Position numbers and translations under genes: made by a program
Notes under the pieces: model-generated
The model's database searches: none
Told to the model about the DNA's origin: nothing
The model's input: the letters and a program-made list of their open reading frames with translations, nothing else
Shown here: piece by piece, positions 22,637 through 33,547 of the stretch
How positions within the stretch are numbered: the first letter of the stretch is position 1
How the letters are laid out: each line of letters opens with the position of its first letter
Source: Kappaphycus alvarezii
Taxonomy: Eukaryota; Rhodophyta; Florideophyceae; Gigartinales; Solieriaceae
Length of the DNA: 64,000 nucleotides
Assembly (NCBI GenBank): GCA_002205965.3
Contig: NADL03000631.1
Coordinates: 496,001 to 560,000, forward strand
Direction of reading: 5' to 3'

Positions 22637-22886
22637 AAAGTGTTTTGATTGGTGACAATCGCAACATGACACGGAAAATGGAGCGGTAGGAGTCGTTTTG
22701 GTGTGAACGATGGCAGGTGTGCTTGTTGGCTTGTCCTTTGGAGTAGGGTTAGTTTTGGAATGCAGAAAAGCGACTAGTGTTTGAGTACGGTCTATTTGCT
22801 ACCGAAAAGAAGTGAAAAGGACATGATGACACAGCATGCGGCTACCCATGGACTCAATCGTTCTCCTAACGCCACGACACGATTGG

Positions 22887-23164
22887 TTAGCACACGATGT
22901 GGGCACAGGTTATCAACGCGTCGGCGCAAGTTGCAGGTGCGTAGGTGTTGGGCACGGGATCTAGGAATGGGATGGGAGTGACTGAGAAGTTGTGGATTTT
23001 GTGCGTATTGACGTACCGATTCGAGCAGCCTTCCAGAATACGCCGCGAAAGCCTTCCTTGTTGCGATCTAGAATGGAGGGATACATGGACCGGATGTAGG
23101 CACAGGTGCAAATGACGAGAAGAAGAACAACGAGGAGACTCTGAAAGTTGAAAACGGCGGACAT
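22887..23164 (-). CDS. TMEM167: Protein Kish (TMEM167), one intron
   Basis: Small secretory-pathway membrane protein of eukaryotes. Exons 23164-23017 and 22960-22887 join in frame to 73 residues, the usual family length (72-74). Exon 1 begins [20 protein letters not shown], almost the family's MSAIFNFQSLLTVILLLICT, followed by [18 protein letters not shown] and [12 protein letters not shown]. Exon 2 is less conserved ([20 protein letters not shown]) but should form the second membrane segment. The intron is only 56 nt (GTACGT to CCTAG). The frame is clean. The gene ends about 250 bases from the convergent acyltransferase stop and shares a 533-bp divergent region with the zinc-finger gene. Confidence 0.9.
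22961..23016 (-). other. 56-nt intron of Kish gene
   Basis: GTACGT donor and CCTAG acceptor on the minus strand, splitting a Gly codon after AARI. It is among the shortest introns in the window. Confidence 0.8.
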
Positions 23165-23697
23165 CGTGGTCAGTGGCTACGGCTACGACGGGAAAGAGCC
23201 GCGATGAGCGGGAATTGACCGAAATGATTGTGGGGCGGAGGGTTTGTGTATGGCTTGAATGCGAATTTGGAGGTTGGATCAATTGGAGATCAACGGGATA
23301 CGCGCTGGTTGAATTTTTGTGTCTCAAGGTTGGTTGCGGCACGGTTGAATGACGAGCACTGGGTAAACAGACCCGCTACGCTATGAAATCGGTACGGCGC
23401 GATTGTGGAGTTTCCGTGTTGGGTTGCATCAACAGTCAATTAAAAAGCATAGGTCTTTTGGATCGGCCTCATTGGACTAGAGGGGGCTGCCATGATTCAT
23501 ATGGTTGATTGTCTTTCTATTCGTCGTTTTGATACTGTAAGGTCAACTGTAATGTTTTGGTGTACAATATAGTTGTCATATCTTGCTACATGTCAATGTC
23601 GAAGTTCTTCCGCTTGAGCTCAAAGCTCAAAGCTCAAAGCACTTTTGTCGCAAGTTGAAACAATCTCGGAGCGATTAACGCGATTGGCGCGAACAGC
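23165..23697. promoter_or_regulatory. Divergent region, Kish / BSD2-like
   Basis: 533 bases between divergent starts. It holds a short tandem repeat of AGCTCAAAG (three units, about 23,616-23,642), 55 bases before the zinc-finger start. No TATA box is evident. Confidence 0.45.
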
Positions 23698-24078
23698 ATG
23701 TCCGCCTTCATTGTCTGCTCTCCATTCGTAACCGCTAACCCCCTGCAAACTCCTTGCCATCGTTACCCTCCTCACCCATGCTTTCGCCCCGCCTACGGAA
23801 TAATCCACCCCCGAGCCTGTTTCGTAGTCATTCCAGACGACAGTGACGACACTGCCTTACGCCGCCATTCCATCCCCAACTATCTCGGCCCAGATCCAGA
23901 GTTTCTTGAACACTGCACTACATGCAACAGCACAGGCTTTGTACCGTGTCCGAAATGCGGCGCGGAGGGCTTTATTCGGAATGAACGCTCCGGAAATGTT
24001 TTTTATTGTCCCGATTGTGTCGGCCACCGCAAGCTCAGATGTCCTGCTTGCGGAGGGAAATGCTATATGTGCGATTAG
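23698..24078 (+). CDS. BSD2-like CxxCxGxG zinc-finger protein, probably plastid
   Basis: 126 residues, single exon. The C-terminal half has four DnaJ-type cysteine pairs: CTTCNSTG, CPKCGAEG, CPDCVGHR and CPACGGKC, ending YMCD. This stand-alone DnaJ zinc finger without a J domain is typical of BUNDLE SHEATH DEFECTIVE 2 and related chloroplast proteins, which chaperone Rubisco large subunit or protect photosystem II. Residues 1-50 lack acidic residues until DDSDD, are rich in Pro, Arg, His and Cys, and could be a transit peptide (inference). The start is the first ATG in the frame. Which plastid client it serves cannot be told; LQY1-, BSD2- and PSA2-like proteins share the same zinc finger. Confidence 0.84.
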   Translation: MSAFIVCSPFVTANPLQTPCHRYPPHPCFRPAYGIIHPRACFVVIPDDSDDTALRRHSIPNYLGPDPEFLEHCTTCNSTGFVPCPKCGAEGFIRNERSGNVFYCPDCVGHRKLRCPACGGKCYMCD

Positions 24079-24397
24079 CCGCACGTTTCTCGCTTTGTTT
24101 TCATTTGCCGCGGTTTGTCCTTCCATATGCGAAATAAGCGCGTTATGAGCCTTGTTTCGTTTCGTCCGGGATACAGTTGTTATCTTTCGCTTCGGCATGT
24201 GTACTTGATGTGGGTGGGTGCATGGCAAAGTTCGGCAGCCATATGACCCCGATTACTGCCATTATCGCGTGCTGTGGGCTTGATGCAGACCTAGTCGTCG
24301 CGCCGGTTTTGTGTGTTGTGTTTGCTTTTTTTTGCCTCGCTTGGCGTTGAGCTGATTGTGGTGCTTGGGTGCTTGTGGGAGACAAGGTAAAAGTGTG

Positions 24398-27300
24398 ATG
24401 GAAACGGCGGGTGAGGAGCGTGTACGTGCGGCACGCAACTTGTCGCAACTCGAAGAGGCCGCTCTTTTGTTGGAGCAGGCTGCAACGGCGCGTGATGCGT
24501 CCAAGATATCACCCGGCTTTCCGGCACGCTTGTCCGCCGTGCTTAATGGCCTCACTGCTGTCAGTTCTAGGGATGATGCTGAACGCTTGCTGGCTACTGG
24601 TAAGTTGTTTGTTGGGCTGCCGTAGAGCTTTGATTTGGGAGGGTAAGAGTTTGGCACAATGGCATGAGACTAATGAGGTTTGGGTTCGTTTTTACAGGTG
24701 TTTCTATGTGGAATGCGGTCATCGCTTTCGAGGGTTGTGAGCTGGATCAAGGCATCAGTGAAGCGCTTGTTAAGATTCGACATGTCGCTGTTGACTGCAT
24801 GTACATGTCAACTACCGTACTTGGAGGGATTAGCGCGCGGTTTAACATTGATGAATTGAGTCTCTTGAAGTTTTACACCGCGTGCGGGCGTAGATATGCA
24901 GCCGATCTCAATGACATGGAAATGGCAGATGTCTGTTTCACGAGGGCCGCCGAATTTGTCGAAGAGGCACTCAATCTTGCCACCGAGGAGCACGGAAATC
25001 AACATTATGGGTTTTCTCAAGCCATGTTTGATTTGTTGTTGGGGCGAGCAGAGTGTGCCTGGGAGAAGGGTAAGTGTGATCAGGCAGAGCTTTTTGTAAA
25101 TGATGCACGCAGGTATGTCGTTAATCTACCGGACAGGCTCGAGTTTCTTGCCTCTGTCGAATACAATTTTGGATTGTATATGTACCAAAACAAGGAGACC
25201 AAGCGCTCGTTACGGTGGTTGAAAAAGTCGATGGAAACAAGAGAAAGTGCGGCCAATGTTGCAAGGAACTCCCAGAAGCATGCTAAAACCGCTAGACTAG
25301 CCGGTGTCTGTCTTCTTGCCTTGCAAGATTATGAGGGCTCGTGGGAAATGATGAAGTCGGCGGAGGAAATACATCACGATCCTGTCGGGTCATATCTGCT
25401 CCTCAAGCTAAGCATTATTGCGAAGAAACCGGATGCCATGGATATCCTTGCAAGGACAATTGACGATCCAGATGTAACCCTTGATGTCTGTATGGCATGT
25501 GTATCACTATTCGGAGATGCTCAAAGAATTTCAGAGGCTGCTGTCGGATTTCAGCGATTGTTCATGAGATTCTCAGGCGATCCATTGGCAATCGCCAGCA
25601 CAATTGGGTTACGCTATTTTGAAACGCTGGCAGCCCTCGGGAAAATTGACAAGTCGCTGGAGGTTTTCGAATCATGTTGCAATGCTATGACCAAACTGAA
25701 AAATAGTTCACTGGGCAACGCAGAAGACAATACAACTGCCAAGGCTACCTGCGAATCCATTCCGCATGCGAAATGGTCCGCCCTACTACTTGCGACCGGC
25801 TCCGCTCAGGCAGATCGCAAGGATTTTCACTCTGCCTCTCGATTGCTAAATAGATGTCTTGTGTTCACAAAGACTTTTTGTGCTGACTGGAAATCAGATG
25901 CAAATGACCCACCCACGACCGCAAATATTGTTCTCGAGAATGAGGCTGCAGTTAGTCGCCTCGCATCATCATGTGCACTTTGTGCAATCGACACCATCTC
26001 GCGAAAAGTCAATGTGACCCCAGCTAGTTGTGTTGAAGTGGAGCAAGGAAATCAAAGGACCACTGAGGTTGAGAAGGAACTTCTCAGTATGGCATTAGTT
26101 CACGCGGAGAGGGCCAAGGTTTTGGATCCAACTGACTTTGCACCACGTCTTCTTCTATTTCGAGCGTATCTAGTAAGCAAAGAGTACCAAAAGGCAGCCT
26201 CAGAGTTGCGGCAGGCAAGCTTGGAAATCAGATCTTTTGACCCAGGTGCCCTCGCTGAGGCGGCATGCGCAGCGAGAGATGTCGGCTCCAAGCCAGCAGT
26301 CATTGCAGCACTACGCTGCATTTTGAGAATGGACCCAGAGACTATTTCGAAGAACTTGATTGCGACGTCGGCATCTCCTCCAAAGGGTTTCTATGGAAAA
26401 ATATTGCTCTCTTGCGTTCATATCTTGCTCGAGAGCGGCAAAGAAGGAACAAGTTTTGGACAGGTTGGAGATGATGGTGATATCTGTGATGGTCATGGCA
26501 GCGGCGATGAAATAGATGAAGACATGCTAGATATCCTAAGATCCGGGCTTAAAGGGATTGAGCGGCTTGGACTGAACTTTGCGTTTGATGAGGAAAAAGG
26601 AGACCTCCGTGAATGCGTGAATTACTTGGTGAATGTGAGCTGGAACAGGGGGCGAGCAGCGGGAATAGGTAAAGAGTTTGCCAAATTCTGGGGATTCTTC
26701 GATGTTTGCTTCCGGCTGTGCGAGATGCTGACTAGAGACACGGAAAGTGTGCAAACACAGCGAATGTCGAAAGTAATGTGCGCATCCGCAGTAGTAGAGA
26801 ATCCAGCCTCAGAAGCCAAAGACTTCAAAAGGGCACGTGCAGATGTTATAGAGGCTCGTCGCCTGTCCGAAGAATTGCAACAATTATCTCCCTGTAGCAA
26901 AGGGGACCCGATTGAGGGCTTGCTTTCGATTTTGGAGGCACGGTGTTGTGTAGGAAGCAGCGATATAAGTTCTTTAGTCACAGTTGTGGAAGGCATCCTG
27001 GGCAAAGAAGAAATTGCTGCGGGTGTGCTTGAACAACTGGCAGCAGTTTGTCACAACTATAACGGCAAAGACGACAAAAATCGAAACAGCTGTCGAGTTC
27101 AGTGTGCTGATTTGACAGCAGCGCTTTTGTCCAAAGCTGTCGATGTTAGGCTTCGAGATAGTTCCAAGGATTTGCGCGCGGTTGCTATTACAATGCGAGA
27201 ACATTTGGGAGTGGAATCGTCTCGGGGATGCACAGCTGGCCGCGTATACAAAATATTCACGAAAGCCGTAAGTGTAGTGCTGGAATATCGGGAGGACTTT

Positions 27301-27480
27301 CCAACTGATGAGTGGAGATGGCTAGTGGCAGTGGGGTGGGATCGAGCAGAGATGTACAGACACGTTGGCCAGAAAGAGGAAGCACGGCGTTGGTATCAGG
27401 CCGCACTTGAGTTGGCCTCTGGATGTGTTGCATTGGCAAGCTATATTCCCAGGATAGAAGCCCTCCTCGGGAATTTGTAG
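24398..27480 (+). CDS. ZIP4: ZIP4/SPO22/TEX11-like meiotic TPR protein, one intron
   Basis: Exons 24398-24599 and 24698-27480 join in frame to 994 residues. ZIP4/SPO22 is a TPR scaffold of the ZMM group that promotes class I crossovers in meiosis; Arabidopsis ZIP4 and mammalian TEX11 are about 940 residues. Helical TPR-like repeats fill the protein, for example EMADVCFTRAAEFVEEALNL, SLRWLKKSMETRESA and ALVHAERAKVLDPTDFAPRL. The C-terminus DEWRWLVAVGWDRAEMYRHV, followed by RRWYQAALELA, resembles the conserved SPO22-family end (W...A.N.G....A..W...AL.LA). The start METAGEERVRAARNLSQLEE opens a helical N-terminus. The frame is clean for 2.8 kb. A different TPR scaffold cannot be ruled out, but length and C-terminus favour ZIP4. 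Confidence 0.78.
24600..24697 (+). other. Intron of ZIP4-like gene
   Basis: 98 nt, GTAAGT to TTTTTACAG, with GACTAATG as a plausible branch site. It splits a Gly codon (ERLLATG-VSMWNAV). Confidence 0.9.
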
Positions 27481-28738
27481 TATTCAGTTGGCTTTGGCTA
27501 TCTCCTTGATTTCTAATGCTCGCGCATGGTGGAAGATCGGACGACTACCACTCCGAAGTTTCTGAATTGCGCTGCATTACCCATCTGCCACGAGGAAAGG
27601 TACAGGGAGAGTACTCAACTAGCGCAAGCCGAGTATGGTAAGAGTTTCGTGCGCAGAGAGCTCTTGAGTTGGCATCTCATGGAGAAGCAGGAACCATTAC
27701 GAGGACTGAACACCTTAGTCCACCAAAATGGTGCAAGGAACGGTGACGGTAAATACTGGAGCAAAGAATTCGAGGAAAACATTGTATCAGCCCGACAGTA
27801 CTGTAGCTCGCAACATTGGATAAATATCATCTTCTCTCAGACTGACAACATACTATCGCGGCTTTAAGAACAGCACGGGACGAAAAACAACGTTATCTTG
27901 ACGGTTACAGTAGGATCTCGTTGCCCATCAGCGGTAGTATCCAAGCCACGACCTCGCCAATCTGAGCGTAGAGGCTAAGGTCACAGTGATCAGCACGGAC
28001 CCCTACCGCCATTTTTTATCCCGACTCACCCCACCTCAAGTCAGCACATCATAGCTGTGAGATGCGAAGCTCCTAGCAATAAGCAAGTTCCGTGCTACCG
28101 CGGCAACTTGTTAGAGTTTCTATGCTTCGAGATCTAAAAAACTTGAAGGTTTGATACAAATCGCTCATCAGACTCGTGTGTTGTCATTGGCAATAATGCC
28201 AATTTTTTATCCGAACCGTTCCCCTACTTCGCACTGGACTTTCGGCACAGAGGCAGTCGGCTGATAGACATGCGACTCCGTGCAGAGTTCAAATGAGTGA
28301 TATCGTAACGCTGCTAGGAATGAAATGTTTCTATCTACAGCAAGAGGACCAATTTTAAGATGGTCTTGACAGTGGAATGCAGGCAACATGGCCTATTGCT
28401 ACAGTAGATTTGTCCTCGTTACCTTTCCCATTAGATTGAGGGACATTGGCTATCGTGCTGATGGATATTGTGGCTTCCCCACCCTCGCGCACTCTGTCCT
28501 AGTGAGGTACGCATAGGCACCCCGAATGTTAAATCTTAATCTCTAATCGCATTGATTGTACTATATTATTTTATGTTTCTCGTCCACGACATCACGCCGC
28601 AAGTTAGAAAGGAATCTGGCAGTTTGTCTCCAAATAGTCAGATTACAAAACCGTCTTGCCAAACCTCCCCCAAGGAGGCCCAGGATTCTTTTGATCACAG
28701 GACGTGTTGGGACAAGTCCGGCTTTCTTATGTCATTCT
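27481..28738. other. Intergenic, between ZIP4-like and TCF25 3' ends
   Basis: The 1.26 kb contain one plus-strand open frame of 113 codons at 27526-27867 (MVEDRTTTTPKFLNCAALPI), which has no recognisable domain and may be chance or 3' UTR of the ZIP4-like gene. Nothing else is seen. Confidence 0.4.
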
Positions 28739-30853
28739 TCATTGAGCATCCCTTCCATCCCTCCACGGCAACAGGCTCTGCAAAAATTCCATAGCACTTT
28801 CGGCAAGAGTAACCTCCCGAGGTGCTACCGCCCCGACAGCTTGGTCTGCACCCTGCCCTGCCAGTAGTTCAGCAGGCAGATTTGTCGTCGAATCTGCAAA
28901 GTCTGCAATCTGCACTTCCAAGTACAAACCACTTCTTTTCAACCATTCCCCAGCCTCGGCGCGTAAAGCGCGGCATTTCGCCACACGACCATGTCGCGAT
29001 TCATCACGTACAAACGCAGAGGAAGAACGGCCAGAACTAGGATCGATGCCGGTCCCTGCTGCGGTATCTAGTTCGCCAGCCGCTCTCGCACACCGGAGCA
29101 AAAGTTGCTTGTTCGTCGTTGAATTCCACAATAACTTGCTACGCTCGGCGTAAACTCGGCTCATGCGAATCAAAACACCCTGGTCATCATACCCAACCCT
29201 GTACCAAGCCTCATCGAATAGCCTATGCTCCATCCAAACTCCAGAGTCATCCTGTATCGCCGAGAGTAAGGGCCTTAGTAGCATAGGGAATGTAAGCAGA
29301 GCATCCGTTAGCAATTCATCGGCTTCCCTTGCGTCTCCCGAGTTGCTGTCCTCCCCCGCAGCTTCTTGGGCTTTCTTTGCCTTTGCGGACCCACCTCGGT
29401 TAGAAATTCCAGATACACCTAGCCTAACGCTCTCTGCAGCCATTGCAGAGCTCGCTGCGAAGTTGGGAAAATATTGAAGAGGAATGTACTCGTAATGATT
29501 CCGCATATTACGAATCCATTCGTATTCCCCACTGAGCAACGCGTAGGAGTCAGCAAGCATAAGCATTCCCATTGGGTCGTTTTCTGGATCAAAATTAAGC
29601 AACAACTTGCTTATCTCCAGCGCTGTCCGATGCAATCCCCTTCTTGTCAGCAATTGGGAATAGCGGAACAATGCAACATACAACGAGCGATTCTCAATCC
29701 TATCAAATCGCAATCGACAGGTCCCGTCGTACGGCTTAAAAGATATACTCCATGCGTTTTCAAGCACATACAGACATCGCTCTACCATCTCCGCAGCCCT
29801 GTCCAACTCCCCCATTTGCCTGTATATCTCGGCAAGCTGCAACATAGTGTCAACATGATATGGATACTGACTGGAGAATCCAACCAAAACGTTGGGATCG
29901 TGAGTTCCCACGAGGACCCGATATTCATCTTGCAATTTTGCGTAACTCGACTCATGCACATAACTGTAATATCTCGGACCTGAGGAATCGAGATCGGTGG
30001 CATCCTTATCCAGTGTCATAATAAGACCGGGGGCCTCTGCGAACCAGTTCTCCCTAGGCGATACCAAAGACACCTTCCGACGTGAATTCGCACGGCCGCT
30101 GGTGCGTCCCCTTCTCCGCCCGCGCACGGCAGTTCCCGCTTCATCACCCCTCCGTTCCGATTCGATCACTCTAGAGCCAAACAATCGTTTGAGTTCGGCA
30201 TCAGCGTTAAGTAAGCGGGTCTCAACTTGTAATACTTTCGCAAGCGTCGTGTCTTCAGTGGCACTTGACTCCGGAAGATCATTAGCCCGCTCGGCCATGA
30301 CTAGTGCTTCAATTGATTGCATTATTCGCATTGCTTCCGCCTTGACATCTTCTCCATCTTCCTCAGCGAAATAGGAGCTAGGGATCCAACCTGGAGTAGA
30401 GCCGTCCATGTTCTCTGCGCTTGGATCTGCCTCGTTGAGAGCAATCCAGTCTGGATCGTCCTCCATATGTAGGGCTTTAGGTTGATTCTTCTTCCCTTTC
30501 CTTCTTCGCTTCTTCTTCTTCTTCGCAGTTTGTGTTTGCTGAGACTCCTCAGTGGTGCCAGTGATTTCATTGACGTCAGAAGTGGAAGTAGCCTCTCCGG
30601 CGAGCGAATTGTCGTTCTGGAGAGGTTCTTTTGCCTTTGAGTGGGCGACGTCGAAATCAGCGGGTTGTGGGTCACCTTCTGATGAATCTGAATCATTGTC
30701 CTCACTTAGCAGTGCGAAAAGGCTTTGTTGTACGATGGGTTCAGAGCTATCTTGACTGGTGGTCTGGTCATCGTCTGGGCTTTTAACGCACTCATCCGGT
30801 TCTTTCTCCGTATCTAAAACCTGCTCGTACCTCTTGATGGCTCGGCGACTCAT
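28739..30853 (-). CDS. TCF25: TCF25/Rqc1, ribosome quality control factor
   Basis: 704 residues, one exon, clean frame. TCF25 (Nulp1; yeast Rqc1) works with Listerin on stalled 60S subunits in the cytosol. The start MSRRAIKRYEQVL at 30853 matches the family's MSRRALRRL start better than the ATG 22 codons upstream. Then come an acidic region with QSLFALLSEDNDSDSSEGD, the basic KKKKKRRRKGKK block, and DWIALNEADPSAE. The conserved core includes ENWFAEAPGLIMTLDKD, YPYHVDTMLQLAEIYRQMGE, GTCRLRFDRIENRSLYVALF and PENDPMGMLMLADSYALLSG, all hallmarks of the Tcf25 family. The TPR-like helices of the core are complete. The gene points left and converges on the ZIP4-like gene; its promoter faces the repeat region. 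Confidence 0.95.
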   Translation of the reverse strand: MSRRAIKRYEQVLDTEKEPDECVKSPDDDQTTSQDSSEPIVQQSLFALLSEDNDSDSSEGDPQPADFDVAHSKAKEPLQNDNSLAGEATSTSDVNEITGTTEESQQTQTAKKKKKRRRKGKKNQPKALHMEDDPDWIALNEADPSAENMDGSTPGWIPSSYFAEEDGEDVKAEAMRIMQSIEALVMAERANDLPESSATEDTTLAKVLQVETRLLNADAELKRLFGSRVIESERRGDEAGTAVRGRRRGRTSGRANSRRKVSLVSPRENWFAEAPGLIMTLDKDATDLDSSGPRYYSYVHESSYAKLQDEYRVLVGTHDPNVLVGFSSQYPYHVDTMLQLAEIYRQMGELDRAAEMVERCLYVLENAWSISFKPYDGTCRLRFDRIENRSLYVALFRYSQLLTRRGLHRTALEISKLLLNFDPENDPMGMLMLADSYALLSGEYEWIRNMRNHYEYIPLQYFPNFAASSAMAAESVRLGVSGISNRGGSAKAKKAQEAAGEDSNSGDAREADELLTDALLTFPMLLRPLLSAIQDDSGVWMEHRLFDEAWYRVGYDDQGVLIRMSRVYAERSKLLWNSTTNKQLLLRCARAAGELDTAAGTGIDPSSGRSSSAFVRDESRHGRVAKCRALRAEAGEWLKRSGLYLEVQIADFADSTTNLPAELLAGQGADQAVGAVAPREVTLAESAMEFLQSLLPWRDGRDAQ

Positions 30854-31457
30854 TGCGTAGGTTCTGTAATGATGGCTTGATTTCTGATTTCGCGCGGAGG
30901 AGCTGAGTTTGTGCCGCACGGCAGAATGAGTCTCGCAGCTCGTAGAATTGTGTTTGTTTTGACGGCCGTGTCAACCCAAAGCCGTCGCGGCGTTTTCACA
31001 CAGCGATGTCTGTGATGCACACTTGATCATGTTCTACTTGTGCCGCGTGTGATGTCGATAGGGAGGGCTTAGAGTCTCCTTACAGCTGACAACTGTAACT
31101 ACAACACCTTATTCATGTACTGTAATGTGAAAATAGTCATTTTGCACTGTACTGTAATCTACCGCCACTGCTTTTTGCACGAGGGGGGATTGACCCCACC
31201 TCGTGCAGCTAGATAGTTTTCGGAAAATAGCTGTTCTACATCTCTGATCAAGAAAGCCCCCAATTCCCCCGCTGCTTTTTGCATACCGGCACGGTTCGCC
31301 GAAGAATCTAGTAACGCCTTAGCTCAATCATTTGGCCGTCCATAGCACTATCCGTCCTGTCCCGAGCCCCGTCGCACGCCGCTCAAGAGGTCTTTCTATA
31401 GTTGTACGTATGATGATTTACTCCGTTTATGGAGATATGGAAAGGTTGAGGAAGTCC
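30854..31457. other. Upstream region of TCF25, island edge
   Basis: Contains ACTGTACTGTAATC near 31,147, related to the GTAC motif, and a G/C hairpin at 31,177. No gene is seen. To the right the sequence becomes repeat-rich. Confidence 0.45.
31177..31206. repeat. Short G/C-rich hairpin
   Basis: GCACGAGGGGGG and CCCCACCTCGTGC pair as a 12-bp imperfect stem around a 5-base loop. Confidence 0.6.
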
Positions 31458-31673
31458 TCACTGAAAGGCACGCTGCCGCGGCATCAATGGCCAATGCTGC
31501 ATGCCTGATGACTTGTCTCCAGCCTGTCTTCCAGGGTGATCCACGCGCGCTGCTGATCTCCTAGTCTGTATCTTTGCATCCCATACGTTTAATCCCTTGG
31601 GGAACAACTGGCGTCCCGCTTGGAAACGGCTAGTGGCTCCGTGTCGCTTCGCGTGCACCCTTTTCGCGGACAT
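31458..31673 (-). repeat. Fragment of a dispersed repeat
   Basis: About 60 bases from 31,467 resemble 45,196-45,257 (shared CATGCCTG.TGAC and GAGCCAG-like blocks). A 71-codon minus frame spans it but shows no domain. It is probably a decayed transposon fragment. Confidence 0.3.
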
Positions 31674-33434
31674 TGAATTAGGGGATAGAAAGTATCTGGG
31701 GCTCAGATATCAGTAGAAAATTCAAAGTCAAAATAATTTACGAAGCTATTTAATATCCTAAGGCAGTTCTTTAGAGCACACTACATCCTTGCTCGTTCCG
31801 TCATTCGAATAGGTGCAAACTATAATGTTGTCCGGATGAATCGTGATAGACATTGTAACGCATAGTTCGCCGTGTGAGAAACGTTTTCGTCAAGTCCAGG
31901 CAAAGGTTTTCGCCGAAGGACTGGCCCTTGGACTTCTTCGTGGTAAGCCCAAAGCAGATGCGGACAGGGCACTGGGTTCTTGTAATGCCAGGAATGGGAA
32001 AACCTTCGTCGCCGGGATTGCAAGGCGTGCGCGGATTCAGATAATGTATCCGAAATAGGACATCTTATAGAGTTTTTTGTGGGCGCAAGTTTAGTGCATA
32101 TCAGACGGCTCGGATGTCATTCATGATGGTAATTGATGGCGGAAGGGGAATTCTGTTGGTAGTAGAAGTTTTGGATTATCCTTCTCCTATTTTTATAGTA
32201 GATGTTCTAGGAGCTAGAGATCTGGTTGGTTGGCGCTGGAGCCTTGTCGGAGTGCTGTGGGACGCATTTTTGGCGCAGATGATTCCTCTAGGCGAATTCA
32301 CTTGTTACCATTTTACTCTTGCTGCTGTTGAACCGATCATTAATTATTCTCCTACTCTCGCATTCTACTACTTATGTGTTCTAACTTCAGTGTACTCAGT
32401 GAGGGTAGTGCAATACTGTAAATGCACATCTCCTGAATTTAATGCGTACTACAAATCACGCAGTGATGCAGAGGGGGACCCGCAGCCATAGTCCTGCAAA
32501 CCATTACTCATGCAATGTCATTGACTCAGGACTGTATGATTCAGCCACGATGTAGGGTCCTAAACGCATGAACCTGGTCCTCGAGACTTCCATATGTCAC
32601 ACATATGCGAAATGCTTGAAAATCAGTCATGCAAAGCAATGAAGGTAGTGATCAATTACATTGGCTCACGATATCAACTCGAGTAGTACTCGAGGGAATG
32701 TCTCCACCCATGCAAGCACACGCATCGATGCTTGTTAACACCTGCAGCTGGCCATTCGGAGGACATACACGGTTGACTTCCGTCGAATATCTCAACCGTC
32801 AACACGCATGACCTCAGTAAGGCCCAGAGTGGTGAGGATACCGAAGAACGGGGATAAACGAACGAAGGCTTGGCCTCTCGATGCTCTTGATCTATGTAGG
32901 ATAACCGATAGTAACTTTTGGAAGTCTTCAGAGAAGAGGAAACAATTGCAACCAAAGGTAAAATTTTCCCTATGTTTTTTTGGAATGTGCGGTCGGCACC
33001 CTCCATACAGTAGCGTTTGCACATGACTAGTACGTCCCAGATGATGAGATAGACTTGAAAAACGTCTTCTGCGAGGTTGGAGGTGGTAGGAATGTTTAAA
33101 ATGCTGTCGTTGCAACATAGAATCAGCATTTTGAAGGTAGAGAGGGCGATGCGTCTGTTTTCCAGTACCTGAGCAGCTAAATGGTGGTTCCGAAGCCTGT
33201 GACATTTTTTCCCTGCGTCTGGAAGGAATCTTTGATTTTTCATGTGGCAAAGGTCTATCCAGCCGTTTGGATAATCGTGGAAGAACACTTGTGAGTTGTT
33301 AGCTGCAGGTTGTGGAGGGTAAGCTGCGAAGCTTGTAGCCCCTTCCAGATGGGATTAAAGGCCTCCCAAATGACTGCGCTTACGAATTGGTTGAATAATA
33401 TGAGTGCTGGTTTTGTAAGGCACTGAAAGGGGTT
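31674..33434. other. Repeat-region DNA with unassigned open frames
   Basis: Two open frames stand out without recognisable domains: 32114-32491 (+, 125 codons, hydrophobic, MSFMMVIDGGRGILLVVEVL) and 32674-33288 (-, 204 codons, MFFHDYPNGWIDLCHMKNQR). Neither has a neighbour that explains it. They may be remnants of mobile elements. Confidence 0.3.
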
Positions 33435-33535
33435 CTAGTTCCTTCTTTTTTTCGCACCTCTATTTGAGGGCTTCTTATTTTATTATTTTATCATTTTTTC
33501 TTTCTCTTTTTTGGGTTTTCTTTTTTTTTGTTATT
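33435..33535 (-). repeat. A-rich tract (T-rich on plus strand)
   Basis: About 100 bases with long T runs on the plus strand, ending some ten bases from the stop of the minus-strand open frame at 33548. Read on the minus strand it resembles a decayed poly(A) tail. Confidence 0.5.
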
Positions 33536-33547
33536 AGCAATAGAAAC

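Noticed and set aside
27526-27867. 113-codon open frame after the ZIP4-like gene
   Set aside because: No domain, no conserved pattern, and close enough to the ZIP4-like stop to be its 3' UTR.
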